This document shows, piece by piece, positions 17,206 through 26,839 of a DNA stretch of 64,000 nucleotides. The notes below the pieces were generated by a model. The model was not told the DNA's origin, did not search any database, and was given only the letters and a program-made list of their open reading frames with translations. The stretch comes from a beta proteobacterium L13 (lineage in GTDB: Bacteria > Pseudomonadota > Gammaproteobacteria > Burkholderiales > Chromobacteriaceae): contig AMYZ01000010.1 in assembly GCA_000335715.1 (NCBI GenBank), forward strand, positions 1-64,000, given 5' to 3'. Every line of letters begins with the position of its first letter. Position 1 is the stretch's first letter. A program made the translations under genes and the position numbers.

Positions 17206-20084
17206 TGCAGGCTGCTTTCTACCGTAGTTGGCCGCATCGCCTGCTTGGCTTGGCATTGCTGGCAGCATGCAGCACCCCACTGTGGGCGCAGAGCCGGGCG
17301 CCTGGCCAGGGCGGTGCCATGATGGCACTGGGTGAGGCTTTTAACCGTGCGCTGTTGGCCGAGGACTATGACCAGGCCGAGACAATCGCGCGTGAACGCT
17401 TGCGCCTGAGCCAGGAAACCGGCCGCCCCCGCGCTATCGGCAATGCCTATCGCAACCTGGGCTCGGTGCTGACGCGCCAGGGCAAGCTGGTGGAGGCCGA
17501 GCTGGCAACACGCCAGGCGCTGCCGCTGGTAGAAAAGGCGCATGGCCGTATCTCCCGCCCCGTGGTACACGCCCAGCAAAACCTTATCAGCCTGCTGGTA
17601 AGGCAAAACCGCTACGGCGAAGCCATGCGATTGATAGACGATGCGCTAAGCCGCATGCAGCAACTGGCACCAGACCGTGTCGGCATGCTGGACCTGTGGA
17701 ATGTGCAAGCCAAGGTACTACGCCAACTGGGCAAGCCGGAGCAGGCGCTAGCCATTCTGGATCGTGCCGCCGCGTACCCGGTTATTGCCACCCCCATCGA
17801 CGCCGGTGACAACCGCTCAGGCGAAGCCTGGGTCAGCCGTGCCCGGCGCGAGACCCAATTCCAGCGCGGCCTCTGCCTGCGCGGCCTTGGGCGGCTGGAA
17901 GAAGCGCGCCAGGTGCTGTCGCAAACGCTGGCAGCCAACCAGGCCGCCGAACCCATGCGCCCCGGCGACGTCATCGCCAGCCAGGGCGCGCTGGCCGACA
18001 TCCTGCTGCGCCAGGACAAGCCGCAAGCCGCGCTACCCTTGCTGCAGGACGCCTACCAGCTGGCGGTACGGCACTTCGGCACCACCAACCCCATTACTGC
18101 CAGCGCTGCCAGTGACCTGGCCAGCGCGCTGCAAGATACCGGGCAGACCGAAAAAGCAGAAACCCTGTTACGGCAGGCCATGCAACAGCACGAACGCTTG
18201 GGCAGCCTGGGGCCGTTTATCGCAGATAGTCGCCAGCTGGTATTGCTGCTGATGAATAGCAACCGCCAGACACAGGCACTGGAAACGGCCAACAAGGGGC
18301 TGAACGCCATCGACAAGCTGTTCGTGCAAACTCGTGGCATGGATGATGGCCTGCGCGAAGGCTTCATTCAGCGGTATGCGCCGTTTTATACCCTGACACT
18401 GAACCTGCTGGACAAGCTGCATGCGGCCCAGCCAGACAAGGGCTACGACCGGCAGATGCTGGAAGTGGTGTCCCGCACCCAGAGCCGCCTGTTCAGCGAG
18501 CTGATGCGCCAGGCCGATGCCAGCCGGCTATCGGCGGAGCCCGGCTACCAGGCGCTGCTGCAGCAACAAGCCAAAGCCCAGGCCCGTGTGCAGGCACTGC
18601 GGCTGCAACTGGCCAATAGCGGCGGCCTGGACGAAGCCGACGAAGACGAAGAAGCAGGCGCACCAACTGCGGCCAACCTGGCCCCCACCCGCCGGGAAGC
18701 CTGGCAAGCCATGCCGGCAGCGCTGGCCGAGCTGGACAACATCCAGCAGCAACTCTGGGCACGCTACCCGCGCATCATGGATTTGTCGCAGCCACGCAGC
18801 GTAACGGTCGGCCAGCTGCAGCAGCAAGTACTGCGCGATGGTGAAGCCCTGTTGAGCTACGCGGTGCTGCCAGACCGCACCCTGGCCTTTGTTGTCAGCA
18901 AAAAACAATTCCGGCTATTCAGCCTGCCACTGGGCCGCGAGGCACTGGGCCAGATGGTAAGCGCCATCCGCCAGCCCGAAGAAGCCGGTGGCGACAACAT
19001 GGCTGCCTTACGCACACTGGACCCTGCCCTGCTGCACCAGGCCTACCGCCAGCTGATCCAGCCACTGGAGAGCGCCCTGCCGCAGGGTGGCCGTGTGCTG
19101 GTGGTGGGCGATGGCCCCCTGCACACCTTGCCGCTGGAAATGCTGGTAAGCCGCTGGGAAGAGCCTGACCGCCAGGCGTTTGCCGCCGCCCGTGCGCAAG
19201 GCCCCTTGCTGGGGGAGTACGGCACCCTGGCCTACCTGCAGGCACGCTACCACTTTGCCTACCTGCCCAGCCTGTCCACCCTGGTGTCCAAGCGTCTGTA
19301 CCAGCCGGCAGCACCGGCTTACAACACCAGCCTGGTGACCTTTGCCGACCCGCAGTTCGACCTGGGCCAGGCACCGGCCAATGGCTGGCTGGACACGCTG
19401 CTGTCGCGCAGCTACCGCAAGGTACACCAGCGCATCGAGATCCCCCGCCTGCCCGAGACGGCACAGGAAGCACGCAGCATTGCCGCGCTGCTGGGTGGCA
19501 ATAGCCGCATCTACCTCGAACAGGCTGCGCAGGAACATACGCTGAAGCAGCTGGACCTGAGCAGCACACGCTACCTGCACTTTGCCACGCATGGCTTGCT
19601 GGGGGGCGAGTTTGCCGCCATCAAGACAGCGCTGGACGGTAGCGAGGCCGCCGCTTCGCAGCGCCCACAGCCGGCCTTGCTACTGGCGTTAAGTGGCGAC
19701 TTGCGAGGAGAAGACGGTTTGCTCACGGTCGCCGAGGTGGCCGAACAACTGAAACTGTCGGCGCAGCTAGTCGTACTCTCGGCGTGCAACACCGCAGGCG
19801 AGCAGCAAGCGGCCAGCAGCGGCGAGGGCTTCGCCGGCCTGGCGCGCGCCTTTATGTACGCAGGTGCCCAAGGCATGCTGGTTAGCCACTGGGCGGTGGA
19901 AAGCCAGGCCACGCAAGAGCTGATGGTGGCCACCTTCGACCGGCTACGCCAGGGCGATGACAGCGCACGCGCCATCGAGGCAGCACGGGACACCCTGCGC
20001 CGCAGCCAATGGCAGCAGCAAGGTATTGCCCTGAGCCGCGCACACCCGTTTTTCTGGGCACCCTTCGTCTACGTGGGCGACTAG
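17205..20084 (+). CDS. exported TPR-CHAT domain protein
   Basis: 959-aa protein. The N terminus has a signal peptide; LLAAC at about residues 18-22 fits a lipobox, so it may be a lipoprotein, though cleavage at LWAQ is also possible. Residues about 40-380 form TPR-like helical repeats, and a coiled helical region lies at about 445-520. The C-terminal CHAT domain (about 640-959) has the dyad His796 in FATHGLL and Cys861 in LSACNTAGE, followed by GLARAFMYAGAQGMLVSHWAV. CHAT and caspase domains share the clan CD protease fold, so this operon encodes two related exported proteases. Substrate and trigger are not known. Confidence 0.88.
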   Translation: MQAAFYRSWPHRLLGLALLAACSTPLWAQSRAPGQGGAMMALGEAFNRALLAEDYDQAETIARERLRLSQETGRPRAIGNAYRNLGSVLTRQGKLVEAELATRQALPLVEKAHGRISRPVVHAQQNLISLLVRQNRYGEAMRLIDDALSRMQQLAPDRVGMLDLWNVQAKVLRQLGKPEQALAILDRAAAYPVIATPIDAGDNRSGEAWVSRARRETQFQRGLCLRGLGRLEEARQVLSQTLAANQAAEPMRPGDVIASQGALADILLRQDKPQAALPLLQDAYQLAVRHFGTTNPITASAASDLASALQDTGQTEKAETLLRQAMQQHERLGSLGPFIADSRQLVLLLMNSNRQTQALETANKGLNAIDKLFVQTRGMDDGLREGFIQRYAPFYTLTLNLLDKLHAAQPDKGYDRQMLEVVSRTQSRLFSELMRQADASRLSAEPGYQALLQQQAKAQARVQALRLQLANSGGLDEADEDEEAGAPTAANLAPTRREAWQAMPAALAELDNIQQQLWARYPRIMDLSQPRSVTVGQLQQQVLRDGEALLSYAVLPDRTLAFVVSKKQFRLFSLPLGREALGQMVSAIRQPEEAGGDNMAALRTLDPALLHQAYRQLIQPLESALPQGGRVLVVGDGPLHTLPLEMLVSRWEEPDRQAFAAARAQGPLLGEYGTLAYLQARYHFAYLPSLSTLVSKRLYQPAAPAYNTSLVTFADPQFDLGQAPANGWLDTLLSRSYRKVHQRIEIPRLPETAQEARSIAALLGGNSRIYLEQAAQEHTLKQLDLSSTRYLHFATHGLLGGEFAAIKTALDGSEAAASQRPQPALLLALSGDLRGEDGLLTVAEVAEQLKLSAQLVVLSACNTAGEQQAASSGEGFAGLARAFMYAGAQGMLVSHWAVESQATQELMVATFDRLRQGDDSARAIEAARDTLRRSQWQQQGIALSRAHPFFWAPFVYVGD

Positions 20085-20276
20085 CTGGCGCGGTGGCCCT
20101 GCCTATGGGGCGCAGCCATGGCATGGCGGCTTGGCTCAGGCCACAGGTGCGCAAAACCTGTGGCGGCCAACCTTGCGCTGGCGCACGGCATGTTGCTGTA
20201 ACACGATTAAGCCTTGAAACAGGCAGGGTTTATTGCTTAGTCTGATGGCAATACAACTCGAACAAGACTGCCTGCC

Positions 20277-21950
20277 ATGCTCACCACCTTGCCGGGGCTG
20301 CGCCCCACGCTGCGGGACACCCTGCGCCACTACAACCGCCAGCTGTTCCGCCAGGACCTGATGGCCGGGCTGACGGTGGGCATTGTGGCCCTGCCGCTGG
20401 CCATGGCGTTTGCCATCGCCAGTGGTGTGCCGCCGCAGGCGGGGATTTTCACCGCGGTGATTGCCGGCTTTATTGCCTCGGCGCTGGGTGGCACGCGGCT
20501 TTGCGTTACCGGGCCCACCGGGGCGTTTATCGTGATCATCTACGGCATCGTGCTGAAGTATGGCGTGGCCAACCTGATTATCTGTACCTTCATGGCCGGG
20601 GTGATGCTGGTGATCATGGGCTTGCTGCGGCTGGGGCAGGTCATCAAGTTTTTCCCCATGCCGCTGATTACCGGCTTTACCAACGGTATTGCCGTGCTGA
20701 TTTTCCTCACCCAGCTGAAAGACTTTTTCGGCCTGCCCATAGACAAGATGCCGGCCGGCTTTTTTGCGGTAATGGATTTGCTGCGCGTGACCCTGCCGCA
20801 GTTCGACCCGCTGACGCTGGCCATCTCCATGGCGTCGCTGCTGCTGATCCTGTTCTGGCCCAAGCGGCTGGGCAAAACCCTGCCGGGGCCGTTTGTGGCG
20901 CTGATCCTGGCCACGCTGACCGTGACACTGTTCGAGCTGCCGCTGGCCACCATAGGCAGCAAATTTGGCGGCATACCGCAGGGGCTGCCGGCGTTTCACG
21001 GCCTGAGCTTTGACCCGGAACACCTGTCCGACCTGCTGGCGCCAGCCTTTACCATTGCCCTGCTGGGCGCGATCGAATCGCTGCTGTGCGCGGTGGTGGC
21101 CGACAGCCTCACCGGCGACAAGCACGACGCCAACCAGGAGCTGATCGCCCAGGGCGTGGCCAATATGGTGGTGCCGTTCTTTGGCGGCATTCCCGCCACC
21201 GGCGCGATAGCGCGCACGGCCACCAATATCAGCAACGGCGGACAAACGCCGGTATCGGGCATTGTGCACGCGGTGTTGCTGCTGCTGGTGATTCTGGTGG
21301 CGGCACCGTTGGCCGCGTACATTCCGCTGGCGGCGCTGGCGGCCATCCTGATCTCGGTGGCCATCAAGATGGGCGACTGGGATATCCGCAAGGCCGCGCA
21401 GTTCCCGCGCCAGGACACAGCCGTGCTGGCCATTACCTTTGCCCTGACGGTGATCTTCGACCTGACCATTGCGGTAGAAATCGGCCTGCTGATTGCCGCC
21501 GTGTTCTTTATCAAGCGCATGGCCGCCAGCACCAGCGTGCAGCAGCTCAAGCCGGAGCACGCCGTGCTGTACGAGCGCCACTCGATTGCCGGCAAACATG
21601 TACCGGCAGGCTGCGTAGCCTACCGCGTAGAAGGGGCGCTGTTTTTTGGCGCGGCCGATACGGTAGAGCAGATTGCCCAGGAAGCCCCCGAGGCGCGGGT
21701 GATCATCTTGCAGCTGCACCGCCTGGTACTGCTGGACACCAGTGGCCTGCTGGCGCTGTCGGCGCTGAACCAGCGCCTGGCGCAGCAAAACCGCACGCTG
21801 GTGATCTGCGGCGCGGGTACCGAAGTTACCGCCATGATACGCAGCGCCCACCTGGCCGAAGAAATGGGGCCGCGCAATATCCAGCCCGACCTCACCACCG
21901 CCCTGCAGCGGGCGGAAGAAGTGCTGACCAGCGGCGTGGTGTGGGGCTAG
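20277..21950 (+). CDS. SulP family anion transporter with STAS domain
   Basis: 557-aa inner membrane transporter of the SLC26/SulP family. About 12-14 helices (residues about 25-420) contain the family signature region GIVALPLAMAFAIASGVPPQAGI and the substrate-site segment CVTGPTGAF. A cytoplasmic STAS domain follows (about 440-550, VIILQLHRLVLLDTSGLLAL). Members carry sulfate, bicarbonate or dicarboxylates; the substrate cannot be read from sequence. It is a single gene, ending at a bidirectional terminator made of two inverted DUS-like words that is shared with convergent ppk2. Confidence 0.9.
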   Translation: MLTTLPGLRPTLRDTLRHYNRQLFRQDLMAGLTVGIVALPLAMAFAIASGVPPQAGIFTAVIAGFIASALGGTRLCVTGPTGAFIVIIYGIVLKYGVANLIICTFMAGVMLVIMGLLRLGQVIKFFPMPLITGFTNGIAVLIFLTQLKDFFGLPIDKMPAGFFAVMDLLRVTLPQFDPLTLAISMASLLLILFWPKRLGKTLPGPFVALILATLTVTLFELPLATIGSKFGGIPQGLPAFHGLSFDPEHLSDLLAPAFTIALLGAIESLLCAVVADSLTGDKHDANQELIAQGVANMVVPFFGGIPATGAIARTATNISNGGQTPVSGIVHAVLLLLVILVAAPLAAYIPLAALAAILISVAIKMGDWDIRKAAQFPRQDTAVLAITFALTVIFDLTIAVEIGLLIAAVFFIKRMAASTSVQQLKPEHAVLYERHSIAGKHVPAGCVAYRVEGALFFGAADTVEQIAQEAPEARVIILQLHRLVLLDTSGLLALSALNQRLAQQNRTLVICGAGTEVTAMIRSAHLAEEMGPRNIQPDLTTALQRAEEVLTSGVVWG

Positions 21951-21977
21951 CCCGCCACCGGCGATAGCCCGCAAACA

Positions 21978-22016
21978 AAAAAGGTTGGCCGCAATCGCTC
22001 TGCGGCCAACCTTTTT
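21978..22016. terminator. bidirectional terminator from inverted DUS-like words
   Basis: Perfect 16-bp arms AAAAAGGTTGGCCGCA (21978-21993) and TGCGGCCAACCTTTTT (22001-22016) with a 7-nt loop and T runs on both strands. It lies between convergent sulP and ppk2 and contains GTTGGCCGC copies at 21984 and 22002. It is the clearest example of uptake-word pairs serving as terminators. Confidence 0.92.
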
Positions 22017-22032
22017 GCTGCCTGGCGGCGTA

Positions 22033-23058
22033 TCAGAAGCTGCTGATGTCTTTTTCGGACGGCTCGAACACCTCGGCGGCGGCGCCGACAATGCGCTCGT
22101 CCGGCTTCAGGATGGCGGTGTTCTTGTTGGGGTACGGCAGCGTCCACAGGAAGTGGCGCAGGCAGTTCAGCCGCGCGCGCTTTTTGTCGTCGGACTTGAT
22201 CACCGCCCACGGCGCATCTGCGGTATCGGTATGGAAGAACATCGCCTTCTTGGCTTCGGTGTAGTCGTCCCACTTGTCCAGCGACTGGATATCGATAGGC
22301 GACAGCTTCCAGTGCTTGAGCGGGTCGTCGCGGCGCGAGATAAAGCGGCGCAGCTGCTCTTCGCGGCTCACCGAGAACCAGAACTTGAACAGGCGGATGC
22401 CGCTGTTCACCAGCATGCGCTCCAGCTGCGGGGTCTGGCGCATGAATTCCAGGTATTCCTGCGGCGTACAAAAGCCCATCACGCGCTCGACACCGGCGCG
22501 GTTGTACCAGCTGCGGTCAAACAGCACCATTTCACCGGCGGTAGGCAGCAGCGGGATATAACGCTGGAAGTACCACTGGCCACGCTCTTGCTCGGTGGGT
22601 TTTTCCAGCGCCACGACGCGCGCGCCGCGCGGGTTCAGGTGTTCCATGAAGCGCTTGATGGTACCGCCCTTGCCTGCTGCGTCGCGGCCTTCAAAAATCA
22701 CCACAATTTTCTGGCCGGTTTCTTTCACCCAGTTCTGCACCTTCAGCAGCTCTACTTGCAGCTCGGCTTTCTGGCGCTCGTAATCGGCGCGCTTGATGCG
22801 GTTTTTGTACGGGTATGCGGCTGGCAGCGGCGCGCTGTTGCTGTCTTCTGCCGTGCCATGCGGTGCGTGCGCTACCTGCATGGCCACCGGCGCGTGGCTG
22901 ACGGCCTCGATCTCGCGGGCGGCCGCTTCGCGCTGCGCCTGTGCCGAAGGTTTGCGCCGGCGGCCCGCCGGGCGTGCAGCGGCTTGCGGCGCCGCCGCTT
23001 CGGCAGGGGTTTCCGGGGTTTCAGGGTTGGCCGCCATGGCCTTTTCATTCTCATTCAT
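22033..23058 (-). CDS. ppk2: polyphosphate kinase 2
   Basis: 341-aa PPK2-family kinase that uses polyphosphate to phosphorylate nucleotides (or the reverse). Walker A GRDAAGKGGT and the FDRSWYNRAGVERVMGFC lid/Walker B block are intact. An N-terminal extension of about 75 residues rich in Ala, Pro, Arg and Glu precedes the catalytic domain. The ATG at 23058 was chosen over 23091 because AGGAG lies a few bases upstream of it. Cytoplasmic. Monocistronic, divergent from glnS. Confidence 0.92.
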   Translation of the reverse strand: MNENEKAMAANPETPETPAEAAAPQAAARPAGRRRKPSAQAQREAAAREIEAVSHAPVAMQVAHAPHGTAEDSNSAPLPAAYPYKNRIKRADYERQKAELQVELLKVQNWVKETGQKIVVIFEGRDAAGKGGTIKRFMEHLNPRGARVVALEKPTEQERGQWYFQRYIPLLPTAGEMVLFDRSWYNRAGVERVMGFCTPQEYLEFMRQTPQLERMLVNSGIRLFKFWFSVSREEQLRRFISRRDDPLKHWKLSPIDIQSLDKWDDYTEAKKAMFFHTDTADAPWAVIKSDDKKRARLNCLRHFLWTLPYPNKNTAILKPDERIVGAAAEVFEPSEKDISSF

Positions 23059-23235
23059 GGGCTGCTCCTGGGGGGTGGGTAAGCGACTCATGCTACGCCG
23101 TTGTCCTGTAACATTTACCGATTTCGATAAATGCGCTTGATATGGCGCAAATCACCTGCCCCAATTACCCACTATCCGCGATACCGGGGTTATCGGTTAC
23201 AATCGTGCGATTATCTATTGCTACAAGAAAAGTCG

Positions 23236-24921
23236 ATGTCTGCAGAAAACAATGCCCCGGTGATCAGCAACTTCATCCGCTCGATCATCGATGAAGACTT
23301 GGCCACCGGCAAACGTGCCGCCGTGGTGACCCGCTTTCCGCCCGAGCCGAACGGCTACGCCCACGTAGGCCACGCCAAGGCGATCTGCATCAACTTCGGC
23401 CTGGCCGAAGACTACAACGGCCAGTGCAACCTGCGCATGGACGATACCAACCCGGAAAAAGAATCCGACGAGTTCGTGCAGGCTTTCCGCGAAGACATCA
23501 GCTGGCTGGGTTTTGCGTGGAATGGCGAGATCCGTTTTGCTTCCGACTACTTCGACCAGCTGTACGACTTTGCCGTAGAGCTGATCCGCGCCGGCAAGGC
23601 TTTTGTCTGCGACCTCACCCCGGACGAAATGCGCGAATACCGTGGCGGCCTGACCGCGCCGGGCAAGAACAGCCCCTACCGTGAACGCAGCGTAGAAGAA
23701 AACCTCGACCTGTTCACACGCATGAAAAACGGCGAGTTTGCCGACGGCAGCAAGACGCTGCGCCTGAAGATCGACATGGCGTCGCCCAATATCAACCTGC
23801 GCGACCCGGCCATCTACCGCATCCGCCGCGTGCATCACCACCGTACCGGCGACAAGTGGTGCATCTACCCGATGTACGACTACACGCACTGCATTTCCGA
23901 CGCCATCGAAGGCATTACCCACAGCCTGTGCTCGCTGGAATTCGAAGACCACCGCCCGCTGTACGACTGGGTGCTGGACAACATCAGCATCGGCCACCAC
24001 CCGCAGCAGATCGAATTCTCGCGCCTGGAGCTGCTGTACGCGCTGACCTCCAAACGCAAGCTGCAGCACCTGGTAAACCAGGGCGTGGTCACCGGCTGGG
24101 ACGACCCGCGCATGCCTACCATCGCCGGCATGCGCCGCCGCGGCTACAGCCCGGCCGGCGTGCGCCTGTTTGCGCAGCGTATTGGCGTGTCCAAGAGCGA
24201 AAACATCATCGACATGTCGGTACTGGAAGGCGCGGTGCGTGAATCGCTGGAAAACGAATCGCCGCGCGTGATTGCGGTACTGGACCCGATCAAGGTAACG
24301 CTCACCAACTACCAGGACGGTGTTAGCGGCAGCCGCAGCGCGCCGTTCCACCCGCACCACCCGGAAATGGGCGAGCGCGAGATTCCGCTGGCACGCGAGA
24401 TCTACATCGAACGCGAAGACTTTGCCGAAGTACCGCCGCCGAAATGGCAGCGCCTGACGCCGGGCGGCGAAGTGCGCCTGCGCTACAGCTACGTGATCAA
24501 GTGCGACGAAGTGATCAAGGACGACAGCGGTAACGTTATCGAGCTGAAGTGCTCCATCGACCACGACACGCTGGGCCAGAACCCGGTTGGCCGCAAGGTG
24601 AAGGGCGTGATCCACTGGATTGCCGCCAACCATGCCATCGAAGCCGAAGTGCGCCTGTACGACCGCCTGTTCACCGAAGCACGCCCGGACGCGGTGCGCG
24701 GTGAAGACGGCGAATACGTGGACTTCATGAACTTCCTGAACCCGGCCTCGCTGACCACCATTACCGGCTATGTAGAGCCAGTGGTATTGCAGGCGGCGCC
24801 GGAAACCCGCTACCAGTTCGAGCGTATCGGTTATTTCGTGACCGACCGCCGCGAACACCAGGCGGGTGCCAAACCGGTGTTCAACCGCACCGTTGGCCTG
24901 AAAGACAACTGGAGCAAATAA
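23236..24921 (+). CDS. glnS: glutaminyl-tRNA synthetase
   Basis: 561-aa class I aminoacyl-tRNA synthetase charging tRNA-Gln in the cytoplasm. The HIGH-type motif [14 protein letters not shown] lies at residues 35-48, with [10 protein letters not shown] after it. The KMSKS-equivalent region appears as [14 protein letters not shown]. The anticodon-binding beta-barrels fill the C-terminal 200 residues. The ATG at 23236 gives the usual short N terminus. A -10-like TACAAT at 23198-23203 lacks a good -35. A strong terminator follows. Confidence 0.96.
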   Translation: MSAENNAPVISNFIRSIIDEDLATGKRAAVVTRFPPEPNGYAHVGHAKAICINFGLAEDYNGQCNLRMDDTNPEKESDEFVQAFREDISWLGFAWNGEIRFASDYFDQLYDFAVELIRAGKAFVCDLTPDEMREYRGGLTAPGKNSPYRERSVEENLDLFTRMKNGEFADGSKTLRLKIDMASPNINLRDPAIYRIRRVHHHRTGDKWCIYPMYDYTHCISDAIEGITHSLCSLEFEDHRPLYDWVLDNISIGHHPQQIEFSRLELLYALTSKRKLQHLVNQGVVTGWDDPRMPTIAGMRRRGYSPAGVRLFAQRIGVSKSENIIDMSVLEGAVRESLENESPRVIAVLDPIKVTLTNYQDGVSGSRSAPFHPHHPEMGEREIPLAREIYIEREDFAEVPPPKWQRLTPGGEVRLRYSYVIKCDEVIKDDSGNVIELKCSIDHDTLGQNPVGRKVKGVIHWIAANHAIEAEVRLYDRLFTEARPDAVRGEDGEYVDFMNFLNPASLTTITGYVEPVVLQAAPETRYQFERIGYFVTDRREHQAGAKPVFNRTVGLKDNWSK

Positions 24922-24931
24922 ATCCAGCCAT

Positions 24932-24970
24932 AACGGCAAGCCCTGCACGCAGGGGCTTGCCGTTTTTTTT
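24932..24970 (+). terminator. rho-independent terminator after glnS
   Basis: Arms AACGGCAAGCCC (24932-24943) and GGGCTTGCCGTT (24953-24964) pair over 12 bp and are followed by eight T residues. Confidence 0.93.
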
Positions 24971-25026
24971 TGCCCTGCGCGATACTGCAGGGTCTGCGTC
25001 TATAAAACGAAATACGGGGCCCATCC

Positions 25027-26667
25027 ATGAAACTACGCTATCCGGCACTCTGCCTGTCCGTTCTTGCCGCCATGTCGGCGACCTCTGGTATAGCACTGGC
25101 CAAGCCAGCCAAAGACCAGGTTTACAAGATCACCATCCTGCATACCAACGACCACCACGGCCGTTTCTGGCGCAATGGCGACGGCGAATACGGCATGGCC
25201 GCGCGCAAGAACGTGATCGAGCAGATCCGCGCCGACGTACGCAAAAACGGCGGCTACAGCCTGCTGCTGGACGGCGGTGACGTGAACACCGGCGTGCCCG
25301 AATCGGACATGCAGGATGCCGAGCCGGACTTCAAGGGCATGAACCTGCTGGGCTACGACGCCATGGCCGTGGGCAACCACGAGTTCGACAAGTCGCCGGA
25401 AGTGCTGGCCAAACAGCGCCAGTGGATCAACTTCCCCATGCTGTCGGCCAACATCTACAAAGACGGCAAGCGCATGTTCGAGCCGTATCGCATCTTTAAA
25501 CTGGGCGACGTGCGCGTGGCAGTGATGGGCCTGACCACCGACGACACCAAAAAGCTGACCAACCCGGAAAACACCAAGGGTATCGAGTTCCGCACCCCGG
25601 CCACCGAAGCGGCCAAGCTGGTACCGCAGCTGCGCAAACAGGCTGACGTGGTGATTGCCACCACCCATATGGGCCACTACGACGACGGTAACCACGGTGT
25701 AAACGCGCCAGGCGACGTGGAAATGGCGCGCAAGGTAAAAGGCCTGAACCTGATCGTAGGTGGCCACAGCCAGAACCCGGTGTGCATGAAAGCCGAAAAC
25801 GTGCGTGACAACGCCTACGTACCAGGCACCGACTGCGCACCGGACCGCCAGAACGGCGCCTGGATCGTGCAGGCGCACGAATGGGGCAAATACGTTGGCC
25901 GCGCCGATTTCGAGCTGAAAAACGGCGAGTTCAAACTGGTGAAATACCAGCTGATTCCGGTAAACCTGAAAAAAACCGTGAAGGACAGCGCCGGTAAAGA
26001 ACAGAAGGTGTACTACACCCAGCAGATCGCCGAGCACAGCGAAGTGCTGGAATTCCTGCGCCCGTTCCAGAACAAGGGCCAGGAAGCCTTGTCGGTAGAA
26101 ATCGGTGCCACCGAAGCCAAGCTCAATGGCGACCGCAACCAGGTGCGCAGCCAGCCCACCAGCATGGGCATCCTGATTGCCAGCGCCATGAAAGAAAAAG
26201 CGCAGGCCGACTTTGCCATCATGAACTCGGGTGGCGTGCGTGATTCCATCGCCGCCGGCAAGATCACCTACAAGGACGTGCTGAAGGTACAACCATTCGG
26301 CAACACGCTGGTCTACGTGGACCTGAGCGGCAAGGAAGCGCTGGATCTGCTGCGTACCGCTGCCAAAATGAGCCCGGGCTCCGGCGCTTTCCCGCAGTTT
26401 GCCGGCGTGAAGCTGGTGATCGAAGGCGGTGACGTGAAACAGGCACAGATCGGTGGCAAGGATATCGACCCGGCCAAGACCTACCGCGTAGCGATGAACA
26501 ACTTTACCGCTGCAGGTGGCGACGGCTACCCGAAACTGTCCACCCATAAAGGTTACGTCAACACCGGCTACGCCGACGCCGACGTACTGAAAGCCTTCAT
26601 CAACGCACGCAATGGCGTGATCAAGGCCGGTACGTTTGACCCGGCTGGCGAGATCGTGCGCAAGTAA
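25027..26667 (+). CDS. ushA: periplasmic UDP-sugar hydrolase / 5'-nucleotidase UshA
   Basis: 546-aa exported metallophosphoesterase, near E. coli UshA (550). Signal peptide about residues 1-25 (SGIALA). Metal-binding motifs are ILHTNDHHGRF (Asp42, His44), DGGDVNTG, GNHEFDKSP and the later THMGHYDDG and GGHSQNP. The C-terminal substrate-binding domain contains NSGGVRDSI and NNFTAAGGDGYPKL. It hydrolyses external nucleotides and UDP-sugars to nucleosides for uptake. One DUS-like word sits in frame as V-G-R (25894). A DUS-like palindrome and a terminator follow the gene. Confidence 0.94.
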   Translation: MKLRYPALCLSVLAAMSATSGIALAKPAKDQVYKITILHTNDHHGRFWRNGDGEYGMAARKNVIEQIRADVRKNGGYSLLLDGGDVNTGVPESDMQDAEPDFKGMNLLGYDAMAVGNHEFDKSPEVLAKQRQWINFPMLSANIYKDGKRMFEPYRIFKLGDVRVAVMGLTTDDTKKLTNPENTKGIEFRTPATEAAKLVPQLRKQADVVIATTHMGHYDDGNHGVNAPGDVEMARKVKGLNLIVGGHSQNPVCMKAENVRDNAYVPGTDCAPDRQNGAWIVQAHEWGKYVGRADFELKNGEFKLVKYQLIPVNLKKTVKDSAGKEQKVYYTQQIAEHSEVLEFLRPFQNKGQEALSVEIGATEAKLNGDRNQVRSQPTSMGILIASAMKEKAQADFAIMNSGGVRDSIAAGKITYKDVLKVQPFGNTLVYVDLSGKEALDLLRTAAKMSPGSGAFPQFAGVKLVIEGGDVKQAQIGGKDIDPAKTYRVAMNNFTAAGGDGYPKLSTHKGYVNTGYADADVLKAFINARNGVIKAGTFDPAGEIVRK

Positions 26668-26679
26668 GCGCCATCACGC

Positions 26680-26707
26680 CAGGGTTGGCCGCATGCGGCC
26701 AACCCTG
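26680..26707. repeat. perfect 28-bp palindrome from abutting DUS-like words
   Basis: CAGGGTTGGCCGCA (26680-26693) is followed directly by its exact reverse complement (26694-26707), with no spacer. It lies just after ushA and contains GTTGGCCGC copies at 26684 and 26695. It lacks a T run; a separate conventional terminator stands 16 bp downstream. Confidence 0.85.
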
Positions 26708-26722
26708 CTGCCTGCCACACCC

Positions 26723-26758
26723 CAAGCCCCCCGCCTGCCCGGCTGGGGGCTTGCTTTT
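26723..26758 (+). terminator. terminator after ushA
   Basis: Arms CAAGCCCCC (26723-26731) and GGGGGCTTG (26745-26753), then CTTTTG. GC-rich stem followed by a short T run. Confidence 0.75.
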
Positions 26759-26789
26759 GTCTGCAAGGGGCCAGCCGGCCGGCAAACAG

Positions 26790-26816
26790 CAAGGCCGCTG
26801 CTATGCAGCGGCCTTG
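26790..26816 (-). terminator. terminator for dienelactone hydrolase gene
   Basis: A perfect 12-bp stem CAAGGCCGCTGC / GCAGCGGCCTTG with loop TAT, 24 bp beyond the stop codon of the minus-strand gene. The T run on the minus strand is short. Confidence 0.65.
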
Positions 26817-26839
26817 TGCCTTCACAACGCAGACGCTGC

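Noticed and set aside
14559-20084. CHAT/caspase genes as part of a type III CRISPR-associated caspase (Craspase) or gasdermin system
   Set aside because: No Cas7-11, Csx or gasdermin-like gene is present, and the proteins carry signal peptides, which does not fit those cytoplasmic systems.
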